The notes beneath the pieces are model-generated. The model was not told where the DNA came from, made no database searches, and saw nothing but the letters and a program-made list of their open reading frames with translations. 64,000 nt of DNA from Ustulina deusta (Eukaryota; Ascomycota; Sordariomycetes; Xylariales; Xylariaceae). This document shows, in pieces, positions 32,150 to 45,496 of this stretch. The position numbers were made by a program, and so were the translations under genes. Within the stretch, counting starts at the first letter, position 1. Every line of letters starts with the position of its first letter. The stretch spans positions 930,001-994,000 of the forward strand of contig JAJNNX010000006.1 in assembly GCA_023159155.1 (NCBI GenBank), written 5' to 3'.

Positions 32150-35100
32150 GAGAGAAAGCTGGGAAGGTTGCGTTTTCTGGACAGGCGGCGGAAAATTGTT
32201 TGACGGAGGGAGCTTCGAGTGGATACCATCAGGGGCCGAAGTAAAACCGTGTTCGCTATCTAAGTGGATAGGAGTATGATAGGAGCCTCAATACTCCGAC
32301 CGGCTAATCCTCGGCTAACATTAGGACGTGCACAGACCAACAACCATCCTACCATTGAAATTTACTTGGTGAAGGCGTCGCCTCCTTTTTTCCCTTCTCT
32401 TCTTCATATCCACCGCTTGCCAACGTTGGCGCTTCGCTGTTACAACTTCCACAGCAGTGCTAGCAAATTGAGTCGCCTTTCAGTAGGTTTCTCGTTCTGC
32501 CGAGCGGCAGACAAAATTTTCGTCCCGTATCTACTATCCTAGATTCTCGCAGCCTGATAGGATGGTTCGAAGGGTTGATACATCTTTCCTGTCTATTGTT
32601 AGACTATAAGTCATTTATTACTACTCCCTTGATTTCTTTGTGTGATACATCAGAAGCTGCGATGTTACTGTGCTCCTAGCCGCAACTTGAATGTTGCAGT
32701 TCTGCAACACAGCTAATTACGTGATGCTGGAGAACGGAAGCCGCGGGGAAGATTTCACAAAGCCATTTCTTTTGAGTGATATGCAACAACGCATCGCATA
32801 GGCGCGTAGTACTCAAGGGGGCAACATCGGTCATGCAGCTAATTCGGGAGTCAGCAGGATGCAGTGGCTCATCAGACGCCAAGACGTGGCAGTCGAGAAA
32901 TGCTTTGATAGCGCGCTGGGGGGTCATCATACTGCGACTTAGGTATGAAGCACAAGTGATATAAATAAGTTGGTAGGGGTTTCCGAAACATATGTCAGGA
33001 TAGGCTTGATTTGCATGTTATAATAGTTGCGTGTTAAGCGATTGATTTACTATACCTAGGTAGATTGTTGGCGCTGCAGCAAGGCTTCGACGCACCAAAA
33101 TAAGCAGAGCCTTGAAGAAAAATGCAAGCTCAGGCTTGGACTAGGTATACATATGCAGGTCATAAATAGTAAGCGTTTATCTCAACATAACCTACCTCAT
33201 TCATAGCAGAACTCGAGAGAGCGCCCATAGGCATCTGCTTCAAAGGTCGTAGAATCTTGGTACCACATTATAGCAGTCCACTATCCTTGTTATTCTGTAC
33301 GTAGGGGCTTTGACGGGAAAAACCCAATATGCAACCTGAGGTCGACCAAGACCAAGTGAAAGAATTATAGCATAGATGGAAATGTCAAGATCTGATCCTA
33401 GTAACCCCAAGGGTCCTAGTCAGCAACGCGGAATTGAGACCAGGCTGAAGTACCTTGAAGCTTGAACGAAGTACTGATACCAGTGCTCCACTTGTAAACG
33501 AGATCGGAACCGATATGAGGGTGATTTCATTGACGCAATACGAACAGTAGTATTCTCCCCAGCACAACCTCAACATGTCTCCCTCGGTAGTACCGGTATA
33601 GACAGTAATAGTATAGTTACATTCGAATAGGAGAGGGGCCACAAGAGGCAGCATCTCTCTGGGCATGGTGATGGGGAAAGTGGGTAGTGCAGGTCGTAAA
33701 AATACAGCTGACCTTATTTTATGTGTGAAATATTTCCTAGATGCGAACAGAGTCGAGTATAGTTGGCACTTCGGCGGTTGGAAACTGGACAGAACCGGAT
33801 TCTCTAACGAGAGTTATGACAGTGATAGTCAAGTTCTGGCCGCAAAACTCTGTTCAAGTGATTTACAGGGGGGTTGGGCCTTTCCCCTGGGCACCTTGTG
33901 ATTAAATGATCAGCTCACCGGCCCAAACGGTAATAGTAGAAAGGAATAATATCTGTCTACGCTTGCACTAGGAACTGTAGCGGATATATCGTGAGATAGA
34001 CATATACATATACATATACATACAACCTGGGTCGGGTTAGGATTAAATCATAACCCATCGCCCGCTCTGCCCCTTCCCTCTAGAAGAAGTGTTCATGCTG
34101 AGTAGGTAGGCACTTTAGGGAACTTAGAAGCTGAAGCGCTATCACTGGCTGTTGTCGATGTGTAGTAGGGCATGACAGTATTAGACAGATCTAGGTACCT
34201 CTAAGTTGCCCATTGGAGATGATATAAATTGGTGTCAATCATTGGTTGAGCGAGATATTTGACTACGCTATGACGACATGACTTCTGATTTGAGTGAATT
34301 CAAGCCGGCAAAGATGGAGGTACGTAGGCGGATTTTCCCTGCACTGTGCTGTCGCGTAGTGTAGGTAGGTCTCATTTATGACACTGGCCTAACAGGTAGC
34401 AGGCCGGCATACCCTATACCCTATACAGTATAACACTACCTATGGGTAGGTCAACCTAGCCACTATCAAGTAGATAGTGTAGTACACTACCTACCTATAG
34501 CTGCAAGCATCGGACTTCAACTTGACGATCATTCATACATTACCTACTTAGTGTACGTAGACAGTCCCCCCCTTATCCCTCTAAATTGGGGATCGTACCG
34601 TAGCAATGGATTAGTATTCTAGCTACAATCAGCTTTTTTTTTTGTTTTTTTGGCGGATTAAATATACACGGGGTATACCTACTTGCCATTCACGTCTCAA
34701 TACCTATTCTAATTGCTACCTAAGTTCTAACCCCCAAGCGCATTCTCCTGCATACTGAAGTGTTCCTGGGCTAAGCCACCACCACTCCCTAGGGTGCTAA
34801 TGGCCACCTCATGAGGCGGGTAGGTATCGCTACTTATGACCCCCTCGCCAGGTACCTACTGTGCTTCTCAGCTTGGGGAAAGTGCAGCCATTTGCCCCTT
34901 GTCCAACTCATCCTTCACGCCCAGACTTCCTATCATTGGGCGGCCACACGACTCCGCTTAATCCAGAGCGGCAAGGAGCACTTACTCTTCCTCTCAACTA
35001 TTCAATCATCCTGGCTGGTTCCTCATCATCTACTACCATATCGTCGCTACACGTCTGTCTGTACACTTACCTATCTTCACGCTTTGGTACCTGCCCATGC

Positions 35101-35639
35101 GACGCTTTGATACAGGGCAGGCCTGTTTTCAGTAGGGCCGGTGTGATAGAATTCACCAACCTTCAAGCCACCAAACGCCACGTCCATCGAGATCCCCCTC
35201 CGGGAGAGTGCATGCGCCCACCGGACGCTACCCAAGACACGCATCTACCAGGTTACGCCAGAGTGTACAAATCTCAATACCAACTTCCGATACTGCCAGC
35301 ACACCTCGACCGGGCATTCGGGGTTTCGCCAAATAATATTGCTTTCCCGCATCGCCAGCCCGCCTAACCAGGCTTTCGAGCCAAGCATTGTCTCGCCGCG
35401 CTCTCTCAAATGTCCATCCTCTTCGGTTAGGCATAGTAACGGGTTCTCGGGCTTCTTGGACCGTTCAGGTCCACCAGTCGTCAAGCTGGATTCGTAAGTG
35501 TGATTGATCCTGTGCACCCTGCTCCCTGCAGTCTCGTTGGCAACTGGCATTCCCACAAGCGCGCTGTTGCAGTGGATGGCCATACGCAGATTGCGATCCC
35601 TAACTTACGATGAATATTTGAGAGTTGCAGGCTGATATA
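32150..35639. other. Long intergenic region, MRS6 / SEC2 promoters
   Basis: About 3.5 kb upstream of two divergent genes. It holds a CATATA run (34001-34022), many TAGGTA/GGTACC motifs around 34.3-34.8 kb and pyrimidine-rich sequence at 35.0-35.6 kb that probably is the SEC2 leader. No gene is seen. Confidence 0.55.
34001..34023. repeat. (CATATA)n microsatellite
   Basis: Three to four tandem CATATA units in the MRS6-SEC2 intergenic region. Confidence 0.85.
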
Positions 35640-37757
35640 ATGTCCCTTAGTTTCGCCCATATTGCTGCTTGGTCGCAGCACCGACCCGCGAGTCCCTCTC
35701 GCCAGCGAGCCTCTCTAGGTCACTTCCGATCGCTGTCGAGCATGAGCCCCCCTTCCGATGCTTCTCCTCGCGCCCGATCAGCAGCCAAATCCCTTTCCTC
35801 GTCTAATGTCTTCGAAATCATGATTCCGAACGATTCCTCCTCTCTTGCTCCAACTCAACTGAGACGAATGGTGTCTTCCCAGTCTCTCATGGAGGATGCT
35901 GATCATAACACGCTTCCTGATCCAAGGGTGAGAGCCATGTCGCCTGCAGACGGTGCTGCAAGCTCCGTGCACCATCCGGATCTAGACCAGGAAGTTGCCG
36001 CGCTAAGCACAAAACTCATCAATGCAATAAACCACCAGACCACCCTCGATGATACGCTTTCTGCCGCACGGCAAGAACTTGACACTTCGAGGGAGCGAAT
36101 ACACGAGTTAGAGGCCCTCGTCACGAAACAAAAGGATATCTTGTCTGGAGATGCTTGGATTCCGCAGAAAAGTGTTGAAACTGAAAGGAGCAGGTTACTT
36201 GCGCTTGTCGCGGAAGAGAAGAAGCAGCGCATGGAAGTAGAGAAGGAAAAGAAAAAGATCGAACAAGAGCTGGAGACCTTGACGGTATCACTTTTCGAAG
36301 AGGCTAATAAGATGGTGATAACCGCCAAAGAAGACGCCAAGAAGGAACAAGATGTACTTCACCGGAAAAACGAACAGCTCAAGGCACAATTAGCCGATAC
36401 AGAGGGGCTCCTAAAGTCGCAACAGGAACAGCTTGCCCAGCTTAAGATTGTCATGGAACAGATGGCAGCCGATCAGGATGATCACAGCGGGACCACCCCA
36501 TCCTCACCTGGATTCAGCAAGTTCGACCCGAGAGATGATGAGACACAGGTTTCCGAAGGAGCCTCACAATCTAGTGTTTTAGAATCCTTTGTGCCAACAT
36601 ACCCGACGAATTTATCCCATATTATCCACCCAGTTCTACGGACCGATCTCACTGCTTACGAGGACTTCCTCTCCCTGATCAAAACCTCCAAGAGAACCTC
36701 ATCTCGCGTCTCCTCTGGATCATATACTGGCCTCCCTATCCTTAGTTTTACCGGGAATAGTGCCATTTCAGCTTCGCCGAACGCCTCCTCAACATCACTG
36801 TCTGCCTCTGGAACACCCATATCTGCAAATGTATCGCCCCAAACACCTAATACCCCCGCTTCGGCTGCCAGCACAGGGTCGGCGGTCTCTTCGATGCCTC
36901 TGCCACCCTTGAAAGAAACGAAATTTTATAAGCGGGCCTTAGCCGAAGATATCGAGCCCACACTCCGTCTAGATATAGCTCCAGGTTTATCCTGGCTGGC
37001 TCGACGATCTGTACTCAGTTCTATGACAGAGGGGACTCTAGTCGTGGAACCGATACCTACCAATGGCCCTTTCACATCTATCAGCAAACCGCAGTATTAC
37101 TCGTGCTCACTATGCGGCGAAGCGCGAAAAGACGAACCACATTTACGCTATCACCGGTTCAGGACGAGCGAATCGGAATCGGCTCAACGATATCCCCTTT
37201 GTCAGTATTGTCTTACGCGTGTCCGCTCCACCTGTGATTTTCTGGGTTTTCTTCGCATGGTAAAAGATGGCCACTGGCGCGCCGACAATGCCGATTCCGA
37301 GCGAGCTGCTTGGGAAGAAAGTGTCAGGCTCCGGGACCAAATGTTTTGGAGTCGTATTGGAGGCGGCGTGGTGCCTGCCCACACCAGCCATTCACATCCT
37401 GTTGTGGCCGCCGAGAAGATGACACGTAATAGCCATGAAGCAACACAGCCGTCTAGGGAAAGCGACATAACAAGAGAGTCAAGGGCTTCCAAAGTGTCTA
37501 CCGCGTCTGGCGCGACGCTCACATCATATGAGCCATCAAGAGGGGAGAAGACACCAACCCCAGAACCAACGATTCCGGATCCTCGTTCAAATATCGACTC
37601 CGTTATTTTATCCAAAGATGATCATCGCCAGCTTGAAGCTAATCCGACAGAGGCTAGCAATCACCTAGGGGATACGGTGGCGGAACAAGGAAAAGACCGT
37701 GGCCAACGACTATCACTCCAAATTCCTCATGCTCGAGGCGACGAGGCCTCGACATAG
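35640..37757 (+). CDS. SEC2: Sec2-type guanine nucleotide exchange factor for a Rab GTPase
   Basis: Intronless from the ATG at 35640; 705 aa. The N-terminal 110 residues are Ser/Pro-rich and probably phosphorylated. A long coiled coil at about 115-275 contains the Sec2 GEF signature around ETLTVSLFEEANKMVITAKE, the element that opens the nucleotide site of Sec4/Rab8. A Ser/Thr-rich linker follows. A Cys-rich module then appears with YYSCSLCGEARKDEPHLRYH and YPLCQYCLTRVRSTCDFLGF (CxxC pairs, zinc-binding by inference), which fungal Sec2 homologues also carry. The tail is low complexity. The protein should act on secretory vesicles to activate the Rab that drives exocytosis at hyphal tips. An upstream 5' exon cannot be excluded. 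Confidence 0.85.
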   Translation: MSLSFAHIAAWSQHRPASPSRQRASLGHFRSLSSMSPPSDASPRARSAAKSLSSSNVFEIMIPNDSSSLAPTQLRRMVSSQSLMEDADHNTLPDPRVRAMSPADGAASSVHHPDLDQEVAALSTKLINAINHQTTLDDTLSAARQELDTSRERIHELEALVTKQKDILSGDAWIPQKSVETERSRLLALVAEEKKQRMEVEKEKKKIEQELETLTVSLFEEANKMVITAKEDAKKEQDVLHRKNEQLKAQLADTEGLLKSQQEQLAQLKIVMEQMAADQDDHSGTTPSSPGFSKFDPRDDETQVSEGASQSSVLESFVPTYPTNLSHIIHPVLRTDLTAYEDFLSLIKTSKRTSSRVSSGSYTGLPILSFTGNSAISASPNASSTSLSASGTPISANVSPQTPNTPASAASTGSAVSSMPLPPLKETKFYKRALAEDIEPTLRLDIAPGLSWLARRSVLSSMTEGTLVVEPIPTNGPFTSISKPQYYSCSLCGEARKDEPHLRYHRFRTSESESAQRYPLCQYCLTRVRSTCDFLGFLRMVKDGHWRADNADSERAAWEESVRLRDQMFWSRIGGGVVPAHTSHSHPVVAAEKMTRNSHEATQPSRESDITRESRASKVSTASGATLTSYEPSRGEKTPTPEPTIPDPRSNIDSVILSKDDHRQLEANPTEASNHLGDTVAEQGKDRGQRLSLQIPHARGDEAST

Positions 37758-38682
37758 AAGCTAACTACCGGTTCAGCATCGCCTTCATCTACATTCACAA
37801 AGCATAAATTTTCTAGACATCATTTCCACGAATATACTTAATCTCTAGGGCCAGGATATGGTCCATGTGTATAACACCGAGTCATCACGAAAGATATGAC
37901 GACTCCAGACAGGCCCCAAGTTTTATCGTTTATCAGCATTGGAGCATCATGGGAAGAAACGGCGCTTTTTTTTTTCGGGAAAACCTGGGTCTGCTTCTCA
38001 GAGTGGGTGATAAGATGTACGCCGCCTTACTGTGGCATAGACAAATCTGGTACCGGACTAGGGGAAGGGGACTTGGATTCATTTTGGCATGTGTGCATTT
38101 TAGGATTGGCGGTTGGGTCGGGGCGATGAACTTTGCATGACGGACTCGGTTGATGCCGGGTCCGGGAGAGAGTCTAACCATCTGTGTCTTCATAATGGAA
38201 GAGGAACACACAAACGCGGAAAGCTAGTTACCAATTCGTAGGTACTGTTTGTCCCCCTTCTTTAGTCGGTAATGATATGGAGCTCTCTAGGAGTGGTTAA
38301 AATGATATGCAGTTGGTGCCTTGATTGTCCATTGTGACGATTTACAAGACGATGAACAATTTGGCTACATCAACGACATACAGATCATCAACATATAGTC
38401 TCCTGCTAAGGTCCTTCCTATCTATCATAAGGTTGCAAGTAAGATGGGAAACCCTTCAATGTCCGTCCCTCACCTGTCAACATAATATGGGGTTTGAGTC
38501 ATGGAAGGTCACTTCAAGGTGTATTGGCAAGAGAGAATGCTGCCATTTCAACTAATGTAAATAAACCATTGAAGGCGCAACTTAAAGGTGAGTACTGCAT
38601 AGTGACAAGGCAAGATCTAGGCTTGCAACAGTTTCTTCTGTCTCAACCGTCGTGTTCGGCGAGCTGAGTCAAGTGGGTGCGG

Positions 38683-38702
38683 AAAAGAAAAGAAAAGAAA
38701 AG
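38683..38702. repeat. (AAAAG)4 microsatellite
   Basis: Four uninterrupted AAAAG units in intergenic DNA. Confidence 0.9.
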
Positions 38703-41700
38703 AGGCAGAAGGGGAATCATGTAACGAAATCTCGGTAGAAGTGAGCAGCTAGTTCCAGGTTGCGAGTTTATCTACACCTAGATAGACTATACCTGCCTAT
38801 ACTACCATTGATATACCAGATTCCCAACATTATCATATCATTTCGTACACAGGTAGGTAGGAGGGCAGGGGCGCATTTCAGGTCGCGTTGTTACATACCT
38901 GGAACTGCATACCTACCTACATGGTGATAGTTGTCGTGTTGACGGATTGTTCGCCAGGCTTTCTACTCTGCCAAAATAATTTCATCCCCATTGTAATGCA
39001 GAAAAATACCGGGTTAGTGTTGGAATACGGGAAGAAAGCCCATTTTACCGTTGTAATTGACATAGTGTGGTTATAAGAAGTATATATATTGCGATTGCAG
39101 CTGGGTAACAAAATATGACCACATTTATCCCCACGTGGTAAGGGATGGAGAATGAAAAGTGACGCTCTCAAGTACTAACTACGAATTGTTGAGTTCGGAG
39201 GCGGTGGCAAAAGGAGCTAGGTAATTCTCTACACTCCCTCGACTAGGTAGCGTATCTAAGTGGGAGAAATACGACGACCATGGCGCACTGCGACGTCGAT
39301 GCCCTCGGCAAGGGGAGATTGGGGGCAAGGTGTTCTGGGCAGGCAATGCAATGCAACGCCCTTTAAGAATAGCAGCCCGAATGACATGCCACCCATGCAT
39401 GTAATCTGGGTAGGTAAAATGATCTCACCTTACATACCTAATAAAACGCCTGAGTAGCATCGCGACGAATATATGTATATAAATGAGGCAGGAAGGCATG
39501 TAAGACGAGGCATGCTGGCCTGCATCTCGCTCGATGCGATGGGATATGATACGATGGAGGGCGAACAGGTCTAGACCGACATCTAGATAGGCCAATTGCC
39601 CGGCATCACCGGTTTCGACAGGCCGTTCGCCTCGACTTTCTGTCCTGCACTCTGTCAGCTGTCGGGCGATGCCGCGCTGTCAACAGCGATAGTGCGTCTG
39701 ATATCATTTCCTTGGTGCAATGCAGGCAATGCAATAGGTAGTAGTAGTAGTAGTAGCGGGATCGCCCAGCTATAGGGACATGAATGCCTTACCTTAAGTA
39801 CACTACATCCCTCCTCCCTTTTAGGTTACCTACATATACTGGTACAACATAGAAGGGGTTGCGACTTTTCAGGGCCGACGTACGAACAAAGCGCATTTCA
39901 GGGATCATCGGCTGGCAGTGTTTGGTCCCAGCTTTTTCTCCCACATTCCACCACCTCTGTCCCGCCCTGGGATAACAGTGCAGTGTAATCATCCACAACC
40001 TCTTATTCATGCTCGATAGGGAGTAGTGTAAGGCCCAACTCTAGCCAAGTATCCTCTCATTCTCAATGTCCAATAGGACACTCAGGGAAAATTGGGAAAA
40101 AAAAAGGAATAGCCTGTTCCGACGATATCTTGCGAGTCTTGGTACCTACCCAGACCCATGCATGCATACATACACCAGTAGGTATAGGTATAGGTATAAC
40201 AGAGCCGCCGACTTGGAAATCGTGCATACACTACCGTAGTGTAGTCGGGCTCCGCACAGTAGTCTGGATCTGATCTGGGCTCGTCATTCCGGAGCGACTA
40301 ACATTCATTAGTAACAATCATTGGACAGTCCTGTTACCGTACCTACTTAGTCTGGAGTAGCGTCGGTGCTGGCCACTACCCAGGTACATAGCTAGTAACA
40401 TAGTAATACAGGTATTCTAGGGGGTTATCTCGATAGTAGAACTGCGTTCCCGAAAATCCGAGGCCGCTACGACCTAACAGGCCTAGGTTAGGGGGGCTAG
40501 TGGTCCAGCTGCAAACAATGCCACTGCTGCACTTTGAAGTACCAAGGTACCTGGACCCTCAATCCTTCCAAGTTCTGGACAGCACACCTGAATCCTGCAA
40601 ACATTCAGTGAGGTTCTACACTAAATACTTGGCTAGAAGTGCGGGCCATGAATACGGTACATGTAGGCAAGTATCTAACGCACCTAGGACTACCTCTATG
40701 GTTTATACAGCAGGCCCTACAATGCCTTATGTACATCATAGGTGGGCAGTGCACATGTGAGTGCTTTTAGTGCAGGGTACGCCAGGTAGGTACAGTTGGT
40801 CCTACGAGGTAGGCAGCATGGCCGGAACTTGGTATTTGTCGGGGAATCTTAGTGCTGATCACTTTCGTAAGTCGTCGTCTCCTGCTTCAGCACCGCCTGC
40901 TTATTTAAAAATTGATGGGCGAAACCGCGCGACAGGAAGAAAAACGAGAGAGGGAGGAGAGAGAGTCATATAGAGAGTCAGTCCCCATATACACTGAGGT
41001 ATAGAGTGCGTGACACTGCACTATAAGTACGCTACCCATCCATCCCATCCCATCCCCACAACCCAGGGTCAGAGGAGAGAGAAGCATGTCGAGACCAGGT
41101 TGACTATTCCAGCACAGCCAGTGCGACCATTTGCGCACTCGCTCACTCGTGGTACCCCTGTTCTGTCTTTGTTTCGATGGCCTGCCCGTTGCGAATGTCG
41201 ATTGTCGGTTTAATGTGTAGTTGAGCCGAAACAGGAATTATGATCTCCTCACCTCTCACCTTTTCTTCGCCGGCGACACAATTCCCTGCCATCCTCGTCC
41301 AGCTTCATCGTCTTCTTTCTTATTTTTCCGCGTGTTTGTTTTGTGGTCTACCTAAGTAGTGTACGGGTAACATGTAAGTCCTCTCATCGTTGGCTACCTG
41401 TCGATCCACGCCAATACAAAAATACTGTACTCTACACTACGGCGACACGCGCGCCACGCCGTCTCTTTTTCGCCTAGCTGAGTTGAACGACTAGCCTCAG
41501 CTGCCTAGTGTAGTACCACCAAGATCTAGACTACAGTAGTAATAATATCGACCTACAGATTACTAAGAGGGGGCGAGCGCGACGTCGTCACAGCTAACAG
41601 TAACGCTTCCCCGAGTCGATAGCTCCTCGAGCTGTTCTGTTCTTTTCGAAATACTAACAGAGGCAGCGAAGAGAAGGAAGGCAATAAGGACAGAAAGAAA

Positions 41701-42080
41701 CGGAAGGAAAGAAAAGAGAGAAGAAGGCGGCCAAGATAGGAAGACATGCTTACATCCATACCTACACATACCGACCGGCGTTAAAATATGACCTACCAAG
41801 CCTAGGTATTATTTCCATCGATCTACAGCTTACAACGGTGCAGGCCACGGATCACCGGTCTCTCGTTGCTGCGTGCGGGACTTTGTTCGACGACCTTTTC
41901 CACAGCATCCTTGTCTCTGCTCCCATACCAAACTGCAGCACGCTACTACACTCCAGAATATTATTATTAGATCGAGAGTGATCCGGATCCTTCCTCTCGG
42001 ACGTGGACTCGACGAATTGGTCTTAGTCAGATTACCCGCTGGTCCTGGCTGTGTCCCACTGGCGGCATAAACGCTTGCTG

Positions 42081-42100
42081 CCTGCCTGCCTGCCTGCCTG
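42081..42100. repeat. (CCTG)5 microsatellite
   Basis: Five uninterrupted CCTG units about 210 bp upstream of the transcription factor's likely start codon. Confidence 0.9.
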
Positions 42101-42308
42101 TATCATTGCCGGGACCCTCGCGGCATCTTGCACTCCTCTCACGGCAACCTTAATTCATCTGAACCGTTGTGGTGGAAACGAACCCGTTCCCCGTGCGACT
42201 TTCCTTGCCTGTCTCTCTGCTTCACGAGCCCACCTGTCAATTAGACGTGGTGCTTGGCAACACTAGATGGACGGGTGTCTCTCCAGCTGCCGTCTTGACG
42301 GGCACACC

Positions 42309-45300
42309 ATGATCATGTCACCCGGCTTCGAAAACACACCCTCCCCGAATGCGGCCTCTCCGTCCATGTCTATGTCGCCTTCCACCATGTCCGACACCCC
42401 AGCCAGTGGTGCCGTGTCGCTGCCGCCTGTGAAGCGCCGTGCTCCAATTGCCTGCCGAAGGTATGGATCCCACAGTGTTGAATCTACCGCCGCGTAGATC
42501 CAGTCGTCAAGCCACCTGCATGTTCGGTTCGCTTATTAACTCTTTGTCGTAGATGCCGGCGCCTGCGCAGCAAGTGTATGCACGATAAGGCTCCGCCTTG
42601 CAAAGCCTGTAAAGAAGCTGGTGTGCCAGAAGAATGGTAATTATTTCTGGTTTGTATGTGCGACTTGCTCGGGGACACTGACTATGTTATCGTAGTATGT
42701 TTCCAAGCCGAGGCGATTTAGATCAGGATCGTTCTTTCCGTCACCCTCGGCAGCGAGCCGACAGGAGAAACAAGCTTGATCTTGTCAAGGTAAAGAGAGA
42801 GCCGATCACGGCACCGAGTTTAGGCCTTGATGCTTTGTCCAACTATCGGCCGCCGAGGCTCGCGAATGAATGGGATCTCTTGCCCGAGATGGAAGTTATA
42901 ATCGATGGCATTCATACCTTTATTCGCCACTTTTACCAGATCGGTTTCATCCCCAAGAAGATGTTCATTGCTGGGCTGAGAGAAAATGCAGAGTCCGTGA
43001 GCGTCTTCCTATTGCTCAGCATTCTCTGCATCAGTGCCAGGTTCAACCAAAACCTCATCAGGATATACGGCGATGGACTTAAAGCTGCGGACGAATTTAT
43101 GCAAAAGGCCCAACGACTCGCCATCAACGAGATCTATCTGGAGCCTACGTTGGAAAGGTGTCAGGCCTTCTATTTGCTCAGCATTGCCGAGCAAGGATCG
43201 GGCAAATCAAACACAAGCTATGTAAGCTCCGCTTAACTCTGAAGTTTCTCAAAGCTTCTGCTTACGCCATGAAAAGATAAGCGCAGGTATAGCATTCAGA
43301 ATGGCAGCCCTCATGAGACTTCATCGTGAAGAGGCCTATAGTCCTATTACAAACAAGTCCCACGTCGTACAAAGGATACGAGCGGAAGCGGCAAGACGCA
43401 CATTTGTAAGCGAGCCCGGAGTATCAAAACCTCTATCAAGGGACATTCGCAGGCCTCCACCTGGTACTTGGTTCTACTACCTGGCCATGAAGTGTCTAGA
43501 ATGCTAACTAATTTTTTCTTTGCCAACAGTGGATGTTACATAGTGAGTAAAAGCGCTCGTTCTTGCAGGCTGCTGCATGTCTAACCATGAACACCTAGGC
43601 CAAGATAATTTACATTCTGGACCATATAAGCCTGTATCCCTAGGACCTAGTGATATTACCGCTTTGCTGCCCTGTGACGAAGCGGATTTCGAGGCTGGTA
43701 GGATACCAGAGAAACGTGCTGCCCTCGATGGCACGCCTCCAGCTATCGCAGACCCCAGTCTATTATCACTCCGGCCACGGCCTTTGCTTGCTTCCCTTAT
43801 GCAGGTGCATAATTTCTGGGGCATAATAGCACGTCGAATACTCTATAACGAAAAGGATTGGCGGCCACAAGACGATGATAGCGAATTTGCAAAGCTAAAT
43901 CGCCGCCTGAGGGACTGGGAAAGAGATTTGCCTCCGGAACATGCGTTTGGGAGGATATTACTCGGCGGCTATAGACATTATGAGGAAGACCTAGTAAGTC
44001 GAGCAAGTACGTACCCGAGTTTTGAGCTCATGGCTTACTTAGCGCCAGGCTTATCTCAGTCTAACGGGCTGTCTGCGTCTCTGTCATATCGTCCTACGCA
44101 AGGTGTACCTGAGCGAGTAAGTTCTCGTGAAAGTCTGAAAACTCAATCCTCAGTATTGATCTTTTCGCTAGGATGATTCGTCATGCTCAAGGGGATCCGT
44201 CTAATCCGGAGGTCAAGTTTTACCAGAACATGTCCAACGATTTGTTCTGCAATGTCCGGGTACTATACGAGCAGGTTGATGCGCATTTTGAAGACGGTAC
44301 GCCTATTGAAAGTCTAGGTTCACAGATGGCCGTAGGTGATGTCCAATCATAGTCATAATCCCCGTCCCTAAGCTGACCACATCTTCCAGGCCTTCATTAT
44401 ATATAGCTGTGGTTTATTAGCTTCCTACCTAGTGAAATTCCCTCAATGTAAGCGCTCCTAACAACACAATGGACGGAGCTTAGTGACGCTAACAGCTTGG
44501 ATATAGTGGACGTCCAACACGTGGGAAACGACCTACCAGCGGCGCAGGCTGAAGGTCGCATGATCTACGCGCGCAGTCTCAGCATCCTGAGAGCATATGC
44601 GCATACATGGCCGCTGGCAACTGCCTGGGCCAACGGGTTAGAAAAGTGGTTCAAGGATCAGAATCCGAAGAAGATCTCGTTCCAGTCTGGCACGATGACA
44701 GATGGCGTAAGTGGCCTTTACATAACGTTCCGTACCAGCGTGACCATTTCCACGAGCTTGACTAACTTTGAATTGGAACCAGATCGAAGAGCCCCAACCA
44801 TATGCCCTCGGCGTCGTACACCCACGTCTGAACGCCCCGGGCTTCCGTGGCGCACCTTCGATCAAGAAGTTTCACACATCACGTTCCACAACGTCGCCAG
44901 GAGCAGATCATCGGCATAAGGCGGCTGAGATGGGAGCTGCAGGCGAACCTCCACGCCTCGCGCCCCTACAACATGCACCCAACGCCTACGGCGAGCCCGT
45001 GTGTCTGCCACCTCTCTCGCAAACACAGTACGTCACGTCGTCTCCACAGTCTAACACGCCACAGCCCATTATTTCCTCATCATACGCTCCTCCTCCCGCG
45101 CCTCAGGTCGCCCTCGCGCAAGCACATCAGCCTCAACTCCAGCAACCACCACCACAGCCACAGCAACAACCAACGAGTCACCCACATATCCATTTGCATC
45201 CACAGCCACAGCCGCCATCTCAACCACCACCCCAACCGCCTTACGCAACGCAGCCATACGCGCATAATACCGGCCTCGACATGCTCATCCAGGCGTCGGC

Positions 45301-45496
45301 ATCCACACACCCGCCAACCGCACCACCAATGGACGCGTATGCAGCCGCGTACTACAGTGACTACAGCAACATGACGCTCAACGACGGCTTTGACTCAAAC
45401 CTGCAGATAATGGTTGATGGTGGCGCACGCTGGACGGCCATCGACGCCACGACGGCCATCTATAGTCCGTATGGACCCATTGGGACAGGACCTTGA
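42309..45496 (+). CDS. Zn(II)2Cys6 fungal transcription factor
   Basis: Eleven exons: 42309-42460, 42553-42636, 42696-43221, 43277-43405, 43530-43542, 43599-43993, 44049-44116, 44172-44331, 44390-44447, 44507-44706 and 44783-45496. All are in phase; 832 aa (846 if the ATG at 42267 is used). The binuclear zinc cluster (about residues 48-80) has spacing C-x2-C-x6-C-x7-C-x2-C-x8-C and is spread over three exons, intron 2 splitting the last Cys codon. The middle holds a fungal-specific transcription factor domain: FRMAALMRLHREEAY, RAEAARRTF joined to WMLHS, LCHIVLRKVYLSE and MIRHAQGDPSNPEV. The C-terminus is a Gln/Pro/His-rich likely activation region. Exon 5 is only 13 nt. Exon 4 uses an AAAAG acceptor; the nearby CAG breaks the frame. 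The target pathway cannot be told from sequence, and no biosynthetic cluster adjoins it. Confidence 0.85.

Larger units (their letters stand above)
37758..42266. other. Long intergenic region, no gene found
   Basis: About 4.5 kb. Contents: four AAAAG units (38683-38702), a GTA run (39738-39756), many TAGGTA/GGTACC motifs at 40.1-40.8 kb and five CCTG units (42081-42100). The last 0.8 kb is pyrimidine-rich and probably the promoter and leader of the transcription factor gene. Short open frames show no domain. Confidence 0.55.

Noticed and set aside
43277..43300. Apparent frameshift at intron 3 of the Zn2Cys6 gene
   Set aside because: The nearest CAG acceptor breaks the frame, but the AAAAG ten bases earlier gives phase 0 and the expected GIAFRM context, so no lesion is needed.
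44783..45374. 175-codon plus-strand frame (44847-45374) overlapping the last exon of the transcription factor
   Set aside because: His/Ser/Arg-rich shadow of the Gln/Pro-rich coding frame, caused by CA-rich codons.
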